DNA of 64,000 nucleotides from positions 62,001 to 126,000 of the forward strand of contig JAKJBX010000001.1 of assembly GCA_022706765.1 (NCBI GenBank), read 5' to 3'. Each line of letters begins with the position of its first letter. Within the stretch, counting starts at the first letter, position 1. This DNA is from Bacillota bacterium (GTDB taxonomy: Bacteria; Bacillota; Clostridia; Monoglobales; Firm-18). The notes under the pieces were generated by a model. It was given only the letters and a program-made list of their open reading frames with translations. It was not told the origin of the DNA and ran no database searches. The translations under genes and the position numbers were made by a program. Shown in pieces: positions 1 through 8,697 of this stretch.

Positions 1-138
1 CAGGACAGTGCGTTAAAACGCCGCCTTTTGGCGAAAAAAATGGGGCTTCCGCAGAGGATGTCTGCGAATGCCCTTTTGGATGTGATCAACCTGCTCTATA
101 CACCCGAGCAGTACCGTGCGCTGATTGATGATATGTAA
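1..138 (+). CDS. C-terminal end of a probable RNase M5-type (toprim/DUF4093) protein, partial
   Basis: An open frame enters from the left edge and ends at TAA 136-138, giving the last 45 residues of a protein whose start lies outside the window. The visible part contains KRRLLAKKMGLPQRMSANAL followed by a helix ending in YTPEQYRALIDDM. From memory this resembles the C-terminal domain found after the toprim domain in RNase M5-like proteins of Clostridia (5S rRNA maturation). The catalytic toprim part is not visible, so the name rests on family resemblance of a short tail only. It is convergent with the bactofilin gene, 5 bp away. Confidence 0.45.
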   Translation, partial: QDSALKRRLLAKKMGLPQRMSANALLDVINLLYTPEQYRALIDDM

Positions 139-143
139 AGGCG

Positions 144-533
144 TTATTCCTCACGTTCGAGGATTTTGCAGTTGCCCACAAAAACCGCGCCCTCGTCGGC
201 GATGAGGCTGCCTACGGTGTGTTCGCCCCGGACTTTGGCGGTGTCCTTGACGGTCAGCTGACCCTTGGCGGAAATATCGCCGTTCACGCCGCCCGCCACG
301 ATCACGTTGACGGCGGAGATGTTGCCGGTAATGACGGCGCTTTTGCCGATGACAAGGTCGCCGCTGACGGTGATCTCACCCGTGACGGCGCCGTCGATTT
401 TGCAATTGCCCGAAACCGTAAAATGCCCGTCGATTGACGTTTTCCTGCCAATCAGGGTATCAATTTTCATAATATCTGAGCCGACATTCACTTTTTTGCC
501 CAGTAAGCCCTTCGCTTTTGTCAAAAAACTCAT
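144..533 (-). CDS. Bactofilin family protein (polymer-forming cytoskeletal)
   Basis: A 129-residue protein with the bactofilin (DUF583) pattern: a short charged N-terminal tail followed by repeated strands of alternating hydrophobic residues and glycines (for example SGNCKIDGAVTGEITVSGDL), as expected for a right-handed beta-helix. Bactofilins self-assemble into filaments at the cytoplasmic face of the membrane and scaffold cell-wall or surface enzymes. The start is supported by AAGGAG at about 541-547 on the minus strand, seven bases before the ATG. It is a single gene, convergent with the truncated gene at the left edge. Length is typical. No partner peptidase is visible here. Confidence 0.9.
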   Translation of the reverse strand: MSFLTKAKGLLGKKVNVGSDIMKIDTLIGRKTSIDGHFTVSGNCKIDGAVTGEITVSGDLVIGKSAVITGNISAVNVIVAGGVNGDISAKGQLTVKDTAKVRGEHTVGSLIADEGAVFVGNCKILEREE

Positions 534-604
534 CTTAACAACTCCTTTATGATGTAGTAAATTCTATGTCGAAATAAAAAATCCTGCAAAAATTCCGAAA
601 ATGC

Positions 605-633
605 TTGCAATTTCCAAATAATTAGGGTATAAT
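605..633 (+). promoter_or_regulatory. Predicted SigA promoter for the rimP-nusA operon
   Basis: TTGCAA at 605-610 and TATAAT at 628-633 are separated by exactly 17 bp. This is the only good promoter seen upstream of rimP, giving a 5' leader of about 240 nt that contains several strong palindromes. Confidence 0.75.
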
Positions 634-664
634 AGCTAAGGATGAATTGCAGAAATGACTTGAC

Positions 665-834
665 AAAGAGTGGGGAACCCCACTCTTTATATTTTGTGTG
701 ACGCACAGCGTCACACAAAATATAAAGCAATTAATTCATTCCTTGGCAATGGGGTGCGTTAGCGCGCCTAAAACGCCGAAGGCGTTTTGTTGTGTGACGC
801 ACAGCGTCACACAAAATATAAAGCAAATCATTCA
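665..834 (+). repeat. Dispersed palindromic repeat, copy 1, in the rimP leader
   Basis: A short perfect hairpin (AAAGAGTGGGG at 665-675 pairing with 678-688) abuts a perfect 20-bp stem with ACA loop (685-704 with 708-727). Then follow the shared core ATTCATTCCTTGGCAATGG (about 735-753), a GCGCGCC segment, a CGCC-gaa-GGCG-TTTT hairpin (about 774-788), and a second copy of most of the 20-bp palindrome (791-824) followed by a degenerate ATTCATTC. The palindrome and start of core recur with a 96-bp period. The whole block lies between the promoter and the rimP ribosome binding site, so it is transcribed and must fold. Confidence 0.85.
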
Positions 835-878
835 TTCGACCGGCAACTTGCAACCCGTAACAACAAGGAGCGTACACT

Positions 879-1319
879 ATGTCTTATTCAAAAACGGAAA
901 GCACGGTTTTGGGCATTGCTCAAAGCGTCGCAAACGCACAGGGGTATGACGTCTATGACGTGGAGTACGTCAAGGAAGGTCCGCACTGGTTTTTGCGCAT
1001 ATTCATCACCGGAGGGGACGGCGTCAGTCTTGACGACTGTGAGATCATCAGCCGTGCGGTCGGGGATGTACTGGACAGGGATGACGTTGTCAAGGAAAAC
1101 TACTTCCTCGAAGTGTCCTCGCCCGGCATCGAGCGTGCGCTTCGGCAGGACTTTCATTTTGATGGCGCGATCGGCGAGAATATCAGGGTCATGCTCAAAA
1201 ACGGCAAGACTGTTGAAGGCGTCCTGATGGCGCATGATGCAGACAATATCACAGTCGATGACAACCCCATTGGTAAGCAGAATATTAAGAAGGCAAACAT
1301 ACTTTTTGATTTCGAGTGA
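879..1319 (+). CDS. rimP: Ribosome maturation factor RimP
   Basis: A 146-residue protein of typical RimP length (about 150) and position, first gene of the nusA-infB operon. RimP binds free 30S precursors and helps assembly around S12. The N-terminal domain contains DVYDVEYVKEGPHWFLRIFI and the signature VSSPGIERALR near residues 85-95, and the C-terminal part is an SH3-like barrel. The ATG at 879 follows AAGGAG (865-870) with 8-nt spacing. Its last codons (CTT TTT GAT TTC GAG TGA) are at the same time the left arm of a hairpin that starts a tandem repeat array, so the gene end and the repeat are physically fused. Confidence 0.95.
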   Translation: MSYSKTESTVLGIAQSVANAQGYDVYDVEYVKEGPHWFLRIFITGGDGVSLDDCEIISRAVGDVLDRDDVVKENYFLEVSSPGIERALRQDFHFDGAIGENIRVMLKNGKTVEGVLMAHDADNITVDDNPIGKQNIKKANILFDFE

Positions 1320-1576
1320 AATCAAAAAGCAATTAATTCATTCCTTAGTAAAGGCTCACGTCAGCGCACCTAAAAAGTGCCTGTTGGCACTTTTTGATTT
1401 CGAGTGAAATCAAAAAGCAATTAATTCATTCCTTGGCAATGGCTCACGTCAGCGCACCTAAAAAGTGCCTGTTGGCACTTTTTGATTTCCGGTGAAATCA
1501 AAAAGCAATTAATTCATTCCTTGGCAATGGCTCACGTCAGCGCACCTAAAAAGTGCCTGTTGGCACTTTTTGACTT
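1301..1576 (+). repeat. Three tandem 88-bp copies of the dispersed repeat between rimP and nusA
   Basis: ACTTTTTGATTTC occurs at 1301, 1389 and 1477, and a diverged partial copy at 1565, giving three exact 88-bp units. Each unit has a 12-13-bp hairpin (arm TTTTTGATTTC, 4-nt loop), the core AATTAATTCATTCCTTGGCA, a CACGTCAGCGCACC segment and an AAAAAGTGCC/GGCACTTTTT hairpin that shares its T-run with the next unit. Unit 1 differs from units 2-3 in the core (CCTTAGTAAAGG instead of CCTTGGCAATGG). The array overlaps the rimP stop codon and ends just before the nusA ribosome binding site. The 1320-1602 gap holds nothing else. Confidence 0.92.
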
Positions 1577-1602
1577 CAATATATAAGGAGAGAGATAACA
1601 AA

Positions 1603-2655
1603 ATGAGTGAGGATTTTTTGATGCTTCTTGAAGAGTTCGAGAAGGAAAAGGGCATAAGCCGTGACGTTCTGATTGAAGCGCTTGAAGTGGCATTGGTATC
1701 AGCATATAAAAGGAACTATGGCGCAAATCATCTGGTGAGGGTCGAGATCAACCGCACGAACGGCAGTATGAACGTCTTTTTGCAAAGGACGGTGGTCGGT
1801 ACTGTTGAGGACCCGCTGACCCAGATTTCGCTGATCGACGCTAAGCATGTCAATCCGATTTATGAAGTCGGCGACATTATGGAGGAAGAAACCGTACCCC
1901 AGACCTTCGGCAGGATCGCGGCGCAGACGGCGCGCCAGGTCGTGACGCAGCGTATCAGGGAAGCGGAAAGAGGTATCATCTATAACGAATTTGTCAGCAA
2001 GGAAAACGACATCATCACCGGCATTGTCCAGCGTATCGAAAAGCGCAATATCATGGTGGACATCGGCAAGACCGAAGCCATCCTGACGCCGCAGGAGCAG
2101 GTACATGCCGAAACCTATAAAAGCGGACAGCGCATTAAGGTCTATGTTGTTGAGGTCAACAACACGACCAAGGGACCGCAGGTGTTGATTTCGCGCACGC
2201 ATCCGGGACTTGTCCGGAGGCTGTTCGAGCTTGAAGTACCCGAGATCCAAAATGGTACCGTTGAGATCAAAAGCATCTCACGCGAGGCGGGATCGAGGAC
2301 AAAGATCTCCGTCCGCTCAAACGACCCGAACGTCGATCCGATCGGCGCATGCGTCGGACCGAAGGGTGCGAGGGTTCAAAAAATCGTAGACGAGTTAAAG
2401 GGCGAGAAAATCGACATCATTAAATACAGCGACGACATTGCCGAATACATTTCCGCGGCGCTTTCGCCGGCAAAGGTTATCAGCGCAACAGCGGATGAGG
2501 AACAGAAAATCTGCACCGTCACCGTCTTGGGGCACCAGCTCTCGCTTGCCATCGGCAAGGAGGGTCAGAACGCACGCCTTGCCGCAAAGCTGACGGGCTA
2601 TAAGATCGACATCCTGAAAAGTGAAAGCGATGAAGAAACCGACGATGAAGCATAA
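1603..2655 (+). CDS. nusA: Transcription termination/antitermination factor NusA
   Basis: A 350-residue NusA of the short Firmicutes form: N-terminal RNA-polymerase-binding domain, an S1 domain (around KENDIITGIVQRIEKRNIMVDIG) and two KH domains (around DPIGACVGPKGARVQKI and LSLAIGKEGQNARLAAKLTG), without the C-terminal acidic repeats of proteobacteria. It binds RNA polymerase and nascent RNA to modulate pausing and intrinsic termination. The ATG at 1603 follows AAGGAGAGAG (1585-1594); an upstream in-frame start at 1570 would precede this site and is less likely. Transcription must pass the terminator-like 88-bp repeat array to reach it, so its level may be set by read-through. Confidence 0.97.
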   Translation: MSEDFLMLLEEFEKEKGISRDVLIEALEVALVSAYKRNYGANHLVRVEINRTNGSMNVFLQRTVVGTVEDPLTQISLIDAKHVNPIYEVGDIMEEETVPQTFGRIAAQTARQVVTQRIREAERGIIYNEFVSKENDIITGIVQRIEKRNIMVDIGKTEAILTPQEQVHAETYKSGQRIKVYVVEVNNTTKGPQVLISRTHPGLVRRLFELEVPEIQNGTVEIKSISREAGSRTKISVRSNDPNVDPIGACVGPKGARVQKIVDELKGEKIDIIKYSDDIAEYISAALSPAKVISATADEEQKICTVTVLGHQLSLAIGKEGQNARLAAKLTGYKIDILKSESDEETDDEA

Positions 2656-2926
2656 AGTGTACAACGAAAGCGGCAAAAGGGTCAGTGTGCGTATGTGCGT
2701 TTCATGCCGGCAGAGTAAGCCCAAGGCGGCGCTTGTCCGTGTGGTCAGGACGCCGGATGGCAGCGTGGCGATCGACGAAAAGGGCAAGCTGTCCGGCAGG
2801 GGCGCATACGTCTGCAAAAGCCGGGAATGTGTTGAAAAGAGCCAAAAAATCCGGGGGCTTGAGCGTGGAATCAACGCCGAAATCCCGAAGGAGATATACG
2901 AGGTGTTGTTAGGATTTGAAAAATGA
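2630..2926 (+). CDS. ylxR: YlxR family RNA-binding protein (RnpM-type)
   Basis: A small basic protein of about 98 residues with the YlxR signature RMCVSCRQSKPK near the N-terminus, the strand LVRVVRTPDG, and GRGAYVCKSRECVEKS. In other Firmicutes the family binds RNA, and recent work links it to RNase P. It overlaps the end of nusA (stop at 2655) and is followed by ylxQ in an 11-bp overlap, so translation is coupled. Start is uncertain: in-frame GTG 2621, ATG 2630 and ATG 2645 are all possible and none has a strong ribosome binding site. Confidence 0.9.
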   Translation: MKKPTMKHKVYNESGKRVSVRMCVSCRQSKPKAALVRVVRTPDGSVAIDEKGKLSGRGAYVCKSRECVEKSQKIRGLERGINAEIPKEIYEVLLGFEK

Positions 2927-3239
2927 CGGTTTAATGCGCTTGATAGGGCTTGCACGCAGGGCAGGCAAGGTGGTGCTCGGCAGCGACGGCATCGAAGCGT
3001 CGGTGCGGTCGGGCAAAGCATACTTTGTCGTATTGGCGTCGGATGCGGCGGAGAATACCGCAAAGCGTCTGACGGATAAATGCAAAAGTTATGACGTGCC
3101 GTTTGCTGTTGTGGGAACGAAGCAGTCGCTCGGCAAAATATCAGGCAGGGAAGAGGCGGCTGCGGTCGCGGTGACCGACAGGAATTTCGCAACCGGCATG
3201 ATGCGTGTTTGCGAGGAAAATAACAGGGGGGTTGTTTAA
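2916..3239 (+). CDS. ylxQ: L7Ae/L30e-type RNA-binding protein YlxQ
   Basis: A 107-residue protein of the L7Ae family, which binds kink-turn RNAs. The N-terminal [16 protein letters not shown] and the central [17 protein letters not shown] are characteristic. A TTG start at 2916 gives [17 protein letters not shown], matching the usual length before the LIGLA helix; ATG 2934 is the alternative. It sits between ylxR and infB as in most Firmicutes. Its stop overlaps the infB start (TAATG at 3237-3241). Function in this operon is not firmly established for the family. Confidence 0.9.
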   Translation: MKNDGLMRLIGLARRAGKVVLGSDGIEASVRSGKAYFVVLASDAAENTAKRLTDKCKSYDVPFAVVGTKQSLGKISGREEAAAVAVTDRNFATGMMRVCEENNRGVV

Positions 3240-5476
3240 TGGTAGTAAGAGTTAAAATACATGAGGTGGCGAAATCGCTGAACCTGAAAAGTGCGGACAT
3301 TGTCCAGGTGCTTTCGGGCTTCGGAGGCAAACCAAAAACATACAACAGCTCGCTTGAAGCGAACGAGCTTGATATTGTGTTCGACTACTTTACGCAAAAG
3401 CATCAGGTTGAGGAGTTCACCTTTATCCTGGAAAAAATCCAAAACCAGCCTGTCGTGATTGAGGAAACGGAGTCCGAGGAAATCATCATCGAGGAGATCA
3501 ACAAGCCTATCGTCAAGCAGGCGCGCTATGTAGACACACGCACATCGAGCGTTGATCTGCAAAAATTTGATACTGAAAAAATCGAGGAGCTCGTGCCCGA
3601 CAACATCGACGACAGCGTCACCACTCAAAAGCAAAAGATTAAAAAGTCCCAGTCAAGGGCAAAATATGATAAGCGTCCCGAGGAAGACAGCAGGCAGACG
3701 CGTGAAAAGAAGGCCGCCAAGGAAACCGTGATCGTCAAGGTGCCGGATGAGATCAGCGTCGGCGACTTTGCCGAGCGGCTGGGTCAGCCCGCCGCGGATG
3801 TCGTGAAGCGCCTGATGCTGCTGGGCGTTATGGCGTCAGTGTCGCAGACGATCGATTTTGACACCGCCTCGCTCATTGCGCAAGACTTCGGCGCAACCGT
3901 CGAAAAGGAAATCATCTTCACCGAGGAGGACCTTTTGTTTAACGACACCGTTGATACCTCCGACCAGCTCGTTCCCCGACCGCCCGTTGTGGTGGTGATG
4001 GGTCACGTCGACCATGGCAAGACTAAGCTGGTCGACTATATCCGCAAAGCCAACGTCATCGACACCGAGGCGGGGGGAATCACCCAGCATATCGGCGCCT
4101 ATACCGTGCATATCCATGACCGTGACATCACTTTCCTGGACACCCCGGGTCACGAGGCGTTCACCGCCATGCGTGCGAGAGGCGCACAGGTCACCGACAT
4201 CGCCATATTGGTGGTTGCGGCGGACGACGGCATCATGCCGCAGACAGTCGAGGCGATCAACCATGCCAAAGCGGCGGGCGTCAGTCTCATCGTCGCTATC
4301 AACAAAATTGATAAAGAAACGGCAAACGTCGAGAGCGTCAAGCAGCAGCTCACCGAGCACGGGCTGGTCGCCGAGGAATGGGGCGGTGACACAATTTGTG
4401 TGCCGATTTCGGCGCTCAAAGGACAAAATATCGACACGCTGCTCGAAATGATCCTCCTGACCGCAGATATGAAGGAGCTGAAAGCCAACCCGAACCGTGC
4501 GGCAAAGGGTGCGGTCATTGAGTCCCGCCTCGACAAGAGCAGGGGACCCATCGCCACGCTGCTGGTGCAGAACGGTTCGCTGGGCGTGGGCGACGTCATC
4601 GTTGCGGGCAGATCGGTCGGCAGAGTGCGCGCCATGGTGGACGACAAGGGCAAACGCATCAAAAAGGCGGGACCCAGTATCCCGGTCGAAATTTTGGGGC
4701 TCAGCGAAGCGCCTGACGGCGGCGAGCTGTTCTATGCCGTCGCGGATGAAAAGAAAGCCCGTGACGTCGTCGAAAAGCGCAAGCAGAAAGCAAAGGACGT
4801 CCTGCACAAGTCGACCCAGCAGGTTGTGTCGCTCGAATCGTTGTTCGACCAAATTAAGCAGGGACAGGTCAAGTCGCTGAACATCATCGTCAAAGCGGAC
4901 GTTCAGGGCTCGGTCGAGGCGATCCGGCAGTCGCTTGAAAAGCTGTCGAATGACGAGGTCCGTGTCAATATCATACACGGCGGCGTCGGCGCCATCACCG
5001 AATCGGATATTATGCTCGCGTCGGCATCCAACGCCATCATCATCGGCTTCAATGTTCGTCCCGATGCGGCGACCACCGAGTCGGCAAGCCTTAAAAATGT
5101 TGAAATCAGACTGTACAGGATCATATATCAGGCGATCGAAGAGGTCGAAAAGGCAATGAAGGGTATGCTTGAACCCGAGTACCGTGAAAACGTCCTCGGT
5201 CATGCCCAGGTGCGCCAGACATTCAAGGTTTCGGGCGTCGGTACGATTGCGGGCTGCTACGTCACCGACGGCAAGATCTCCCGCAACAGCGAGGTGCGTG
5301 TCGTGCGTGACAGTATCGTCATCCACGAGGGCAAGCTCGATTCGCTCAAACGCTTCAAGGACGACGCCAAAGAGGTCGCTTCGGGTTACGAGTGCGGCAT
5401 CGGCATCGAGCGTTTCAACGACATCAAGGAAGGCGACGTTATCGAAAGCTTTGTGATGGAGGAAGTGCCGAGGTAA
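3239..5476 (+). CDS. infB: Translation initiation factor IF-2
   Basis: A 745-residue GTPase that places initiator fMet-tRNA on the 30S subunit and promotes 50S joining. Two IF2N-type domains are visible (residues about 1-55 and 165-215), separated by a charged linker. The GTP-binding domain begins near residue 255 with GHVDHGKT, followed by DTPGHEAF and NKIDK. Domains II, III and the tRNA-binding C-terminal domain follow. The P-loop is followed by KLVD, where SLLD is usual; this lies outside the nucleotide contacts. The start is ATG 3239, overlapping the ylxQ stop, with a G-rich site about 8 nt upstream. Confidence 0.98.
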   Translation: MVVRVKIHEVAKSLNLKSADIVQVLSGFGGKPKTYNSSLEANELDIVFDYFTQKHQVEEFTFILEKIQNQPVVIEETESEEIIIEEINKPIVKQARYVDTRTSSVDLQKFDTEKIEELVPDNIDDSVTTQKQKIKKSQSRAKYDKRPEEDSRQTREKKAAKETVIVKVPDEISVGDFAERLGQPAADVVKRLMLLGVMASVSQTIDFDTASLIAQDFGATVEKEIIFTEEDLLFNDTVDTSDQLVPRPPVVVVMGHVDHGKTKLVDYIRKANVIDTEAGGITQHIGAYTVHIHDRDITFLDTPGHEAFTAMRARGAQVTDIAILVVAADDGIMPQTVEAINHAKAAGVSLIVAINKIDKETANVESVKQQLTEHGLVAEEWGGDTICVPISALKGQNIDTLLEMILLTADMKELKANPNRAAKGAVIESRLDKSRGPIATLLVQNGSLGVGDVIVAGRSVGRVRAMVDDKGKRIKKAGPSIPVEILGLSEAPDGGELFYAVADEKKARDVVEKRKQKAKDVLHKSTQQVVSLESLFDQIKQGQVKSLNIIVKADVQGSVEAIRQSLEKLSNDEVRVNIIHGGVGAITESDIMLASASNAIIIGFNVRPDAATTESASLKNVEIRLYRIIYQAIEEVEKAMKGMLEPEYRENVLGHAQVRQTFKVSGVGTIAGCYVTDGKISRNSEVRVVRDSIVIHEGKLDSLKRFKDDAKEVASGYECGIGIERFNDIKEGDVIESFVMEEVPR

Positions 5477-5480
5477 AAAA

Positions 5481-5528
5481 TAATGCATTCCTTGGCAAAG
5501 GATTACGGCTGCGCACTTAAAAAGTGCC
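5481..5528 (+). repeat. Dispersed repeat core, degenerate copy after infB
   Basis: TAATGCATTCCTTGGCAAAGG is followed by ACGGCTGCGCAC and AAAAAGTGCC. The right arm of the usual GTGCC/GGCAC hairpin is lost and no palindrome precedes the core. It lies directly after the infB stop and before the rbfA ribosome binding site. Confidence 0.8.
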
Positions 5529-5562
5529 AACGCACCGTCTTTACTGAAAGGATAAACAGGCT

Positions 5563-5922
5563 ATGAGTATTAACAGGATAAACCGCATTAACGAAGAAGT
5601 CAAAAAAGAAGTCAGCGACATCATCCGCGGGCTCAAAGACCCCCGCATCGGTGAAATGACCAGTGTGGTGGCGGTGGACGTTACCAAGGATATGCGCTGG
5701 TGCAAGGTGTTTATCAGCGTTTTCGGGGACGAGCGGCAGCAAAAAAGCACGCTGGACGGGCTTAAAAGCGCTGCGGGCTTCGTCCGCAAGGAAATCGGGC
5801 AAAGGCTCGGGCTGCGCTATACGCCCGAGGTGTTGTTCAACCTTGACCACTCCATCGAGCACGGCGCGCATATCAATCAAATTTTGCATGACATCGGGGA
5901 TGAATCGCACAGGAAGGAATGA
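5563..5922 (+). CDS. rbfA: 30S ribosome-binding factor RbfA
   Basis: A 119-residue KH-like protein of usual RbfA length, needed for late maturation of the 30S subunit (16S rRNA 5' end). The N-terminal INRINEEVKKEVSDIIRGLK, the DPRIGEMTSVVAVDVTKDM region and the C-terminal LRYTPEVLFNLDHSIEHGA are family hallmarks. The ATG at 5563 follows GAAAGGA (5546-5552). It is the sixth gene of the operon, with nrnA starting 4 nt after its stop. Confidence 0.96.
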   Translation: MSINRINRINEEVKKEVSDIIRGLKDPRIGEMTSVVAVDVTKDMRWCKVFISVFGDERQQKSTLDGLKSAAGFVRKEIGQRLGLRYTPEVLFNLDHSIEHGAHINQILHDIGDESHRKE

Positions 5923-5926
5923 CCGG

Positions 5927-6877
5927 ATGTTTAAAGAGATTTCACAGGTGCTTTTGCAATCGCAAAACGTGGTGATCCTGCCGCACAGCAGCGCCGACGG
6001 CGACTGCCTCGGCTCGGCATACGCCTTAAAGCTGATGCTGTTGCAGCTCGGGAAGACCGCCGTTGTCCTGACCGATGAGGACAACCCCAAGATATGCAGC
6101 CTGCTTTTCGGTGCGGAGGAGGAAAGGCCCGTTGTCCCCGACCTTGCCATCGCCGTCGACTGCGGCGATCTTGACAGGCTGGGCGGACGCAAGGGCGTCT
6201 TTACGTCCGCGCCCGTGACGGTCAACATCGACCACCACCCGACGAACACAGGCTTTGCGGCGCATAACCATGTCGACTCCGGTGAGGCGGCGACGGGGCA
6301 GATCATCTTTGAGCTTTTGGAATACATGGGGCTTTTTCTGACCAAGGAGATTGCCGCCGACCTCTACATCGCCATCGCCAGCGATACCGGACGCTTTTCG
6401 TACAGCAGCGTCACACCGAAAACCCTGACGATCGCGGCAAGGCTTTTGGAGGCGGGCATCGACCATGTCGGCATCAACGAGGTGCTGTTTGAAAAAAATC
6501 CGATGTCTAAAATATTACTTATGCGCGACGCACTGAATGCTTTTGAAACATATCTGGACGGCAAGATTGCACTGGTCAGCATCACCCGTGAGCAGGTGAT
6601 CGCCTCGGGCGCCAACGAGGAGGACGCGGGCGGTCTGATCCTGCTGCCAAGGAGCTTAGAAACCGCCGTAGTGGCGGTCAGCCTGCGTGAATCCGTGAAC
6701 AAGCCCCTTGTCAAGGTCAGCCTGCGTTCCAATACCGTGGACGTGTCGGGGATCGCCCGGACCTTCGGCGGCGGCGGACATGTGCGTGCCAGCGGCTGCA
6801 CGATAGACGGCAGTATAGAGGCTGCAAAGGAAACGCTGCTTGCCGAGATCAAAAAGGTGATGGGATGCACGGAATAA
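5927..6877 (+). CDS. nrnA: DHH/DHHA1 oligoribonuclease / pAp phosphatase NrnA
   Basis: A 316-residue phosphoesterase. The DHH domain shows LPHSSADGDCLGSA (metal site, residues about 19-32), AVDCGD, and the DHH motif in VNIDHHPTN near residue 105. The C-terminal DHHA1 domain ends with FGGGGHVRASG. The family degrades 2-5-nt RNA and dephosphorylates pAp; in c-di-GMP-using Firmicutes it also clears pGpG, which is relevant because two c-di-GMP enzymes are encoded further along. The ATG at 5927 follows AAGGAA in the rbfA stop region. It overlaps truB by 13 bp. Confidence 0.93.
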   Translation: MFKEISQVLLQSQNVVILPHSSADGDCLGSAYALKLMLLQLGKTAVVLTDEDNPKICSLLFGAEEERPVVPDLAIAVDCGDLDRLGGRKGVFTSAPVTVNIDHHPTNTGFAAHNHVDSGEAATGQIIFELLEYMGLFLTKEIAADLYIAIASDTGRFSYSSVTPKTLTIAARLLEAGIDHVGINEVLFEKNPMSKILLMRDALNAFETYLDGKIALVSITREQVIASGANEEDAGGLILLPRSLETAVVAVSLRESVNKPLVKVSLRSNTVDVSGIARTFGGGGHVRASGCTIDGSIEAAKETLLAEIKKVMGCTE

Positions 6878-7719
6878 TCAATGTGAATAAGCCGGCGGGC
6901 ATGACCTCGCACGGCGTTGTCGCAAGAATACGCCGCATCAGCGGCATCAAAAAGGTGGGGCATACCGGCACGCTTGACCCGGACGCCGAGGGTGTGCTGC
7001 CGGTCTGTGTCGGCAAGGCGACCCGGCTGTCGGATATGCTGACAGGCTCGGATAAGCGTTATACCGCCGTGCTTTGGCTCGGCATCACCACCGATACCCA
7101 GGACATCAGCGGAAAGGTGCTCGGCGCTTCGGACGACATTCCCGGCGGGGACGCTGTTCGGGCGTGTATCGGACGCTTTACCGGCGAGCTGATGCAGGTG
7201 CCGCCGATGTACTCCGCTATCAAGGTGGGAGGCAAAAAGCTCTGTGACCTTGCGAGAAAGGGCGTCGAAATCGAGCGCCAGCCACGCAAAATCACAGTTT
7301 ACGGCATTGACATATTAAGCCTCGACGGCTGTTCGGCTGTGCTGGACATCAAATGCTCAAAAGGTACTTATATCAGGACGCTTTGCCACGACATCGGCAA
7401 TGCGCTTGGCTGTGGCGGCTGCATGGAAAAGCTCACAAGAACCCAGACCGCCGGCTTTAAGCTTGAAGATGCGGTGACGCTCGATGCTTTGGAGGCGGAC
7501 GGCATTGAAAAACATCTGATTCCCACCGATGAGCTGTTTGATTACGACAAGCTCACCGTATCGGGCGGGGATGAAAAACGGGTGCTAAGCGGCGCCCCGG
7601 TTAAAGCGGATAGTGCGGCGGAAGACATGTGCTACCGGATATATGGAAGTGACGGTCGATTTTTATGTATATCAAAATGCTCGAAGGGGATGCTGACGCT
7701 CGTCAAGAGTTTTTATTAG
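6865..7719 (+). CDS. truB: tRNA pseudouridine-55 synthase TruB
   Basis: A 284-residue enzyme that isomerises U55 of the T-loop in elongator tRNAs. The N-terminal INVNKPAGMTSHGVVARIR and the catalytic-aspartate motif HTGTLDPDAEGVLPVCVGKA (residues about 34-53) are diagnostic, as is SKGTYIRTLCHDIG. It starts inside the end of nrnA and overlaps ribF at its 3' end by about 55 bp, so the three genes are translationally coupled. Confidence 0.97.
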   Translation: MHGIINVNKPAGMTSHGVVARIRRISGIKKVGHTGTLDPDAEGVLPVCVGKATRLSDMLTGSDKRYTAVLWLGITTDTQDISGKVLGASDDIPGGDAVRACIGRFTGELMQVPPMYSAIKVGGKKLCDLARKGVEIERQPRKITVYGIDILSLDGCSAVLDIKCSKGTYIRTLCHDIGNALGCGGCMEKLTRTQTAGFKLEDAVTLDALEADGIEKHLIPTDELFDYDKLTVSGGDEKRVLSGAPVKADSAAEDMCYRIYGSDGRFLCISKCSKGMLTLVKSFY

Positions 7720-8582
7720 ACCATGGCGCAGTCATAGCGCTCGGCAGCTTTGACGGGCTGCACAAGGGACATATGGCGCTGATACGTCAGGCAGTGGCGT
7801 CGGCAAAGCAGGATGACCGCTTAAAATCCTGCGTGTTTACCTTTTCACACAGCGGCACCCTGTCGCCCTGCATATCCTCCGATACCCAGCGCATCGGGCT
7901 TTTGCGCAGCGCAGGGGTCGACCTGCTGGTGATGCGTGAGTTCACCGAGCAGTTCAAGCACATTTCGCCGCAAATGTTTTTTGAGCAATACCTGGTCAAA
8001 AAGCTGCGCGCTAAGGTGATCGTCGTCGGTTTTAACTACCGCTTCGGCTATATGGGCGGGGGCGACGCCGCATTTTTGCAAATGCTGTGCCACCAAGCCG
8101 GTATCGCGCTGTTTGTCATTCCGCCCGTGCTCTATGAGGGTGAGCCGGTATCCAGCACCCGCATACGTCAGGCGGTTGCGGATGGCGCCCTGTCGTCGGC
8201 ACGGGAAATGCTGGGGCGGGATTTTTCGGTGACGGGCGCAGTGTCCCGGGGCGACGGCATCGGCAGGACGCTTGGCTTCCCGACTGCCAACCTTGCGGTT
8301 GAGGCGGGTCATCTCATGCCGCCGACGGGCGTTTATGCGACCAAAACCGTGGTGGACGGCAGGGCTTATCCGTCGCTGACCAACTACGGCGCCAAGCCGA
8401 CGATCAAAAAAGGTATGGATCTCATCGAAACGCACATACTGAATTTTGACGGGCAGATTTACGGCAAGACCATCGAGGTGTTTTTTGAAAGGAAGATCAG
8501 GGACATCAAAACCTTCCCCTCAAAAGAAGCGCTGATGCGCCGGCTTGATGCGGACCGGCAAGAAATTCTTGACAAACCGTAA
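7665..8582 (+). CDS. ribF: Bifunctional riboflavin kinase / FAD synthetase RibF
   Basis: A 305-residue enzyme converting riboflavin to FMN and FMN to FAD. The N-terminal nucleotidyltransferase domain has LGSFDGLHKGHMALI and the FNYRFGYMGGGD region and ends near SSTRIRQAV. The C-terminal flavokinase domain shows GIGRTLGFPTANL and THILNFDGQIYGK. The start at ATG 7665 leaves a 55-bp overlap with truB; ATG 7677 is an alternative. Its last codons carry the -35 box of the rpsO promoter. Confidence 0.96.
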   Translation: MYIKMLEGDADARQEFLLDHGAVIALGSFDGLHKGHMALIRQAVASAKQDDRLKSCVFTFSHSGTLSPCISSDTQRIGLLRSAGVDLLVMREFTEQFKHISPQMFFEQYLVKKLRAKVIVVGFNYRFGYMGGGDAAFLQMLCHQAGIALFVIPPVLYEGEPVSSTRIRQAVADGALSSAREMLGRDFSVTGAVSRGDGIGRTLGFPTANLAVEAGHLMPPTGVYATKTVVDGRAYPSLTNYGAKPTIKKGMDLIETHILNFDGQIYGKTIEVFFERKIRDIKTFPSKEALMRRLDADRQEILDKP

Positions 8583-8597
8583 ACCGTGTGTTAAAAT
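8569..8597 (+). promoter_or_regulatory. Predicted SigA promoter for rpsO
   Basis: A perfect TTGACA at 8569-8574 inside the end of ribF and TAAAAT at 8592-8597 with a 17-bp spacer. It gives rpsO (and perhaps pnp) transcription independent of the long upstream operon, with a leader of about 90 nt. Confidence 0.75.
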
Positions 8598-8697
8598 AAT
8601 AGAGCTTTACTGGGTTTCAGGAGGTTATCCACAGATACCTGTATCAGGTGTTTTCCGTTGCTCGGTATTTGCATAAAAATTTATGTGGAGGTACGGC

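Noticed and set aside
1301..1576. Tandem units as a CRISPR array
   Set aside because: The whole 88-bp unit is repeated without unique spacers, and there are no cas genes.
3836..5530. Long open frame (564 codons) on the minus strand opposite infB
   Set aside because: It is the antisense shadow of infB, lacks a ribosome binding site and family motifs, and infB is certain.
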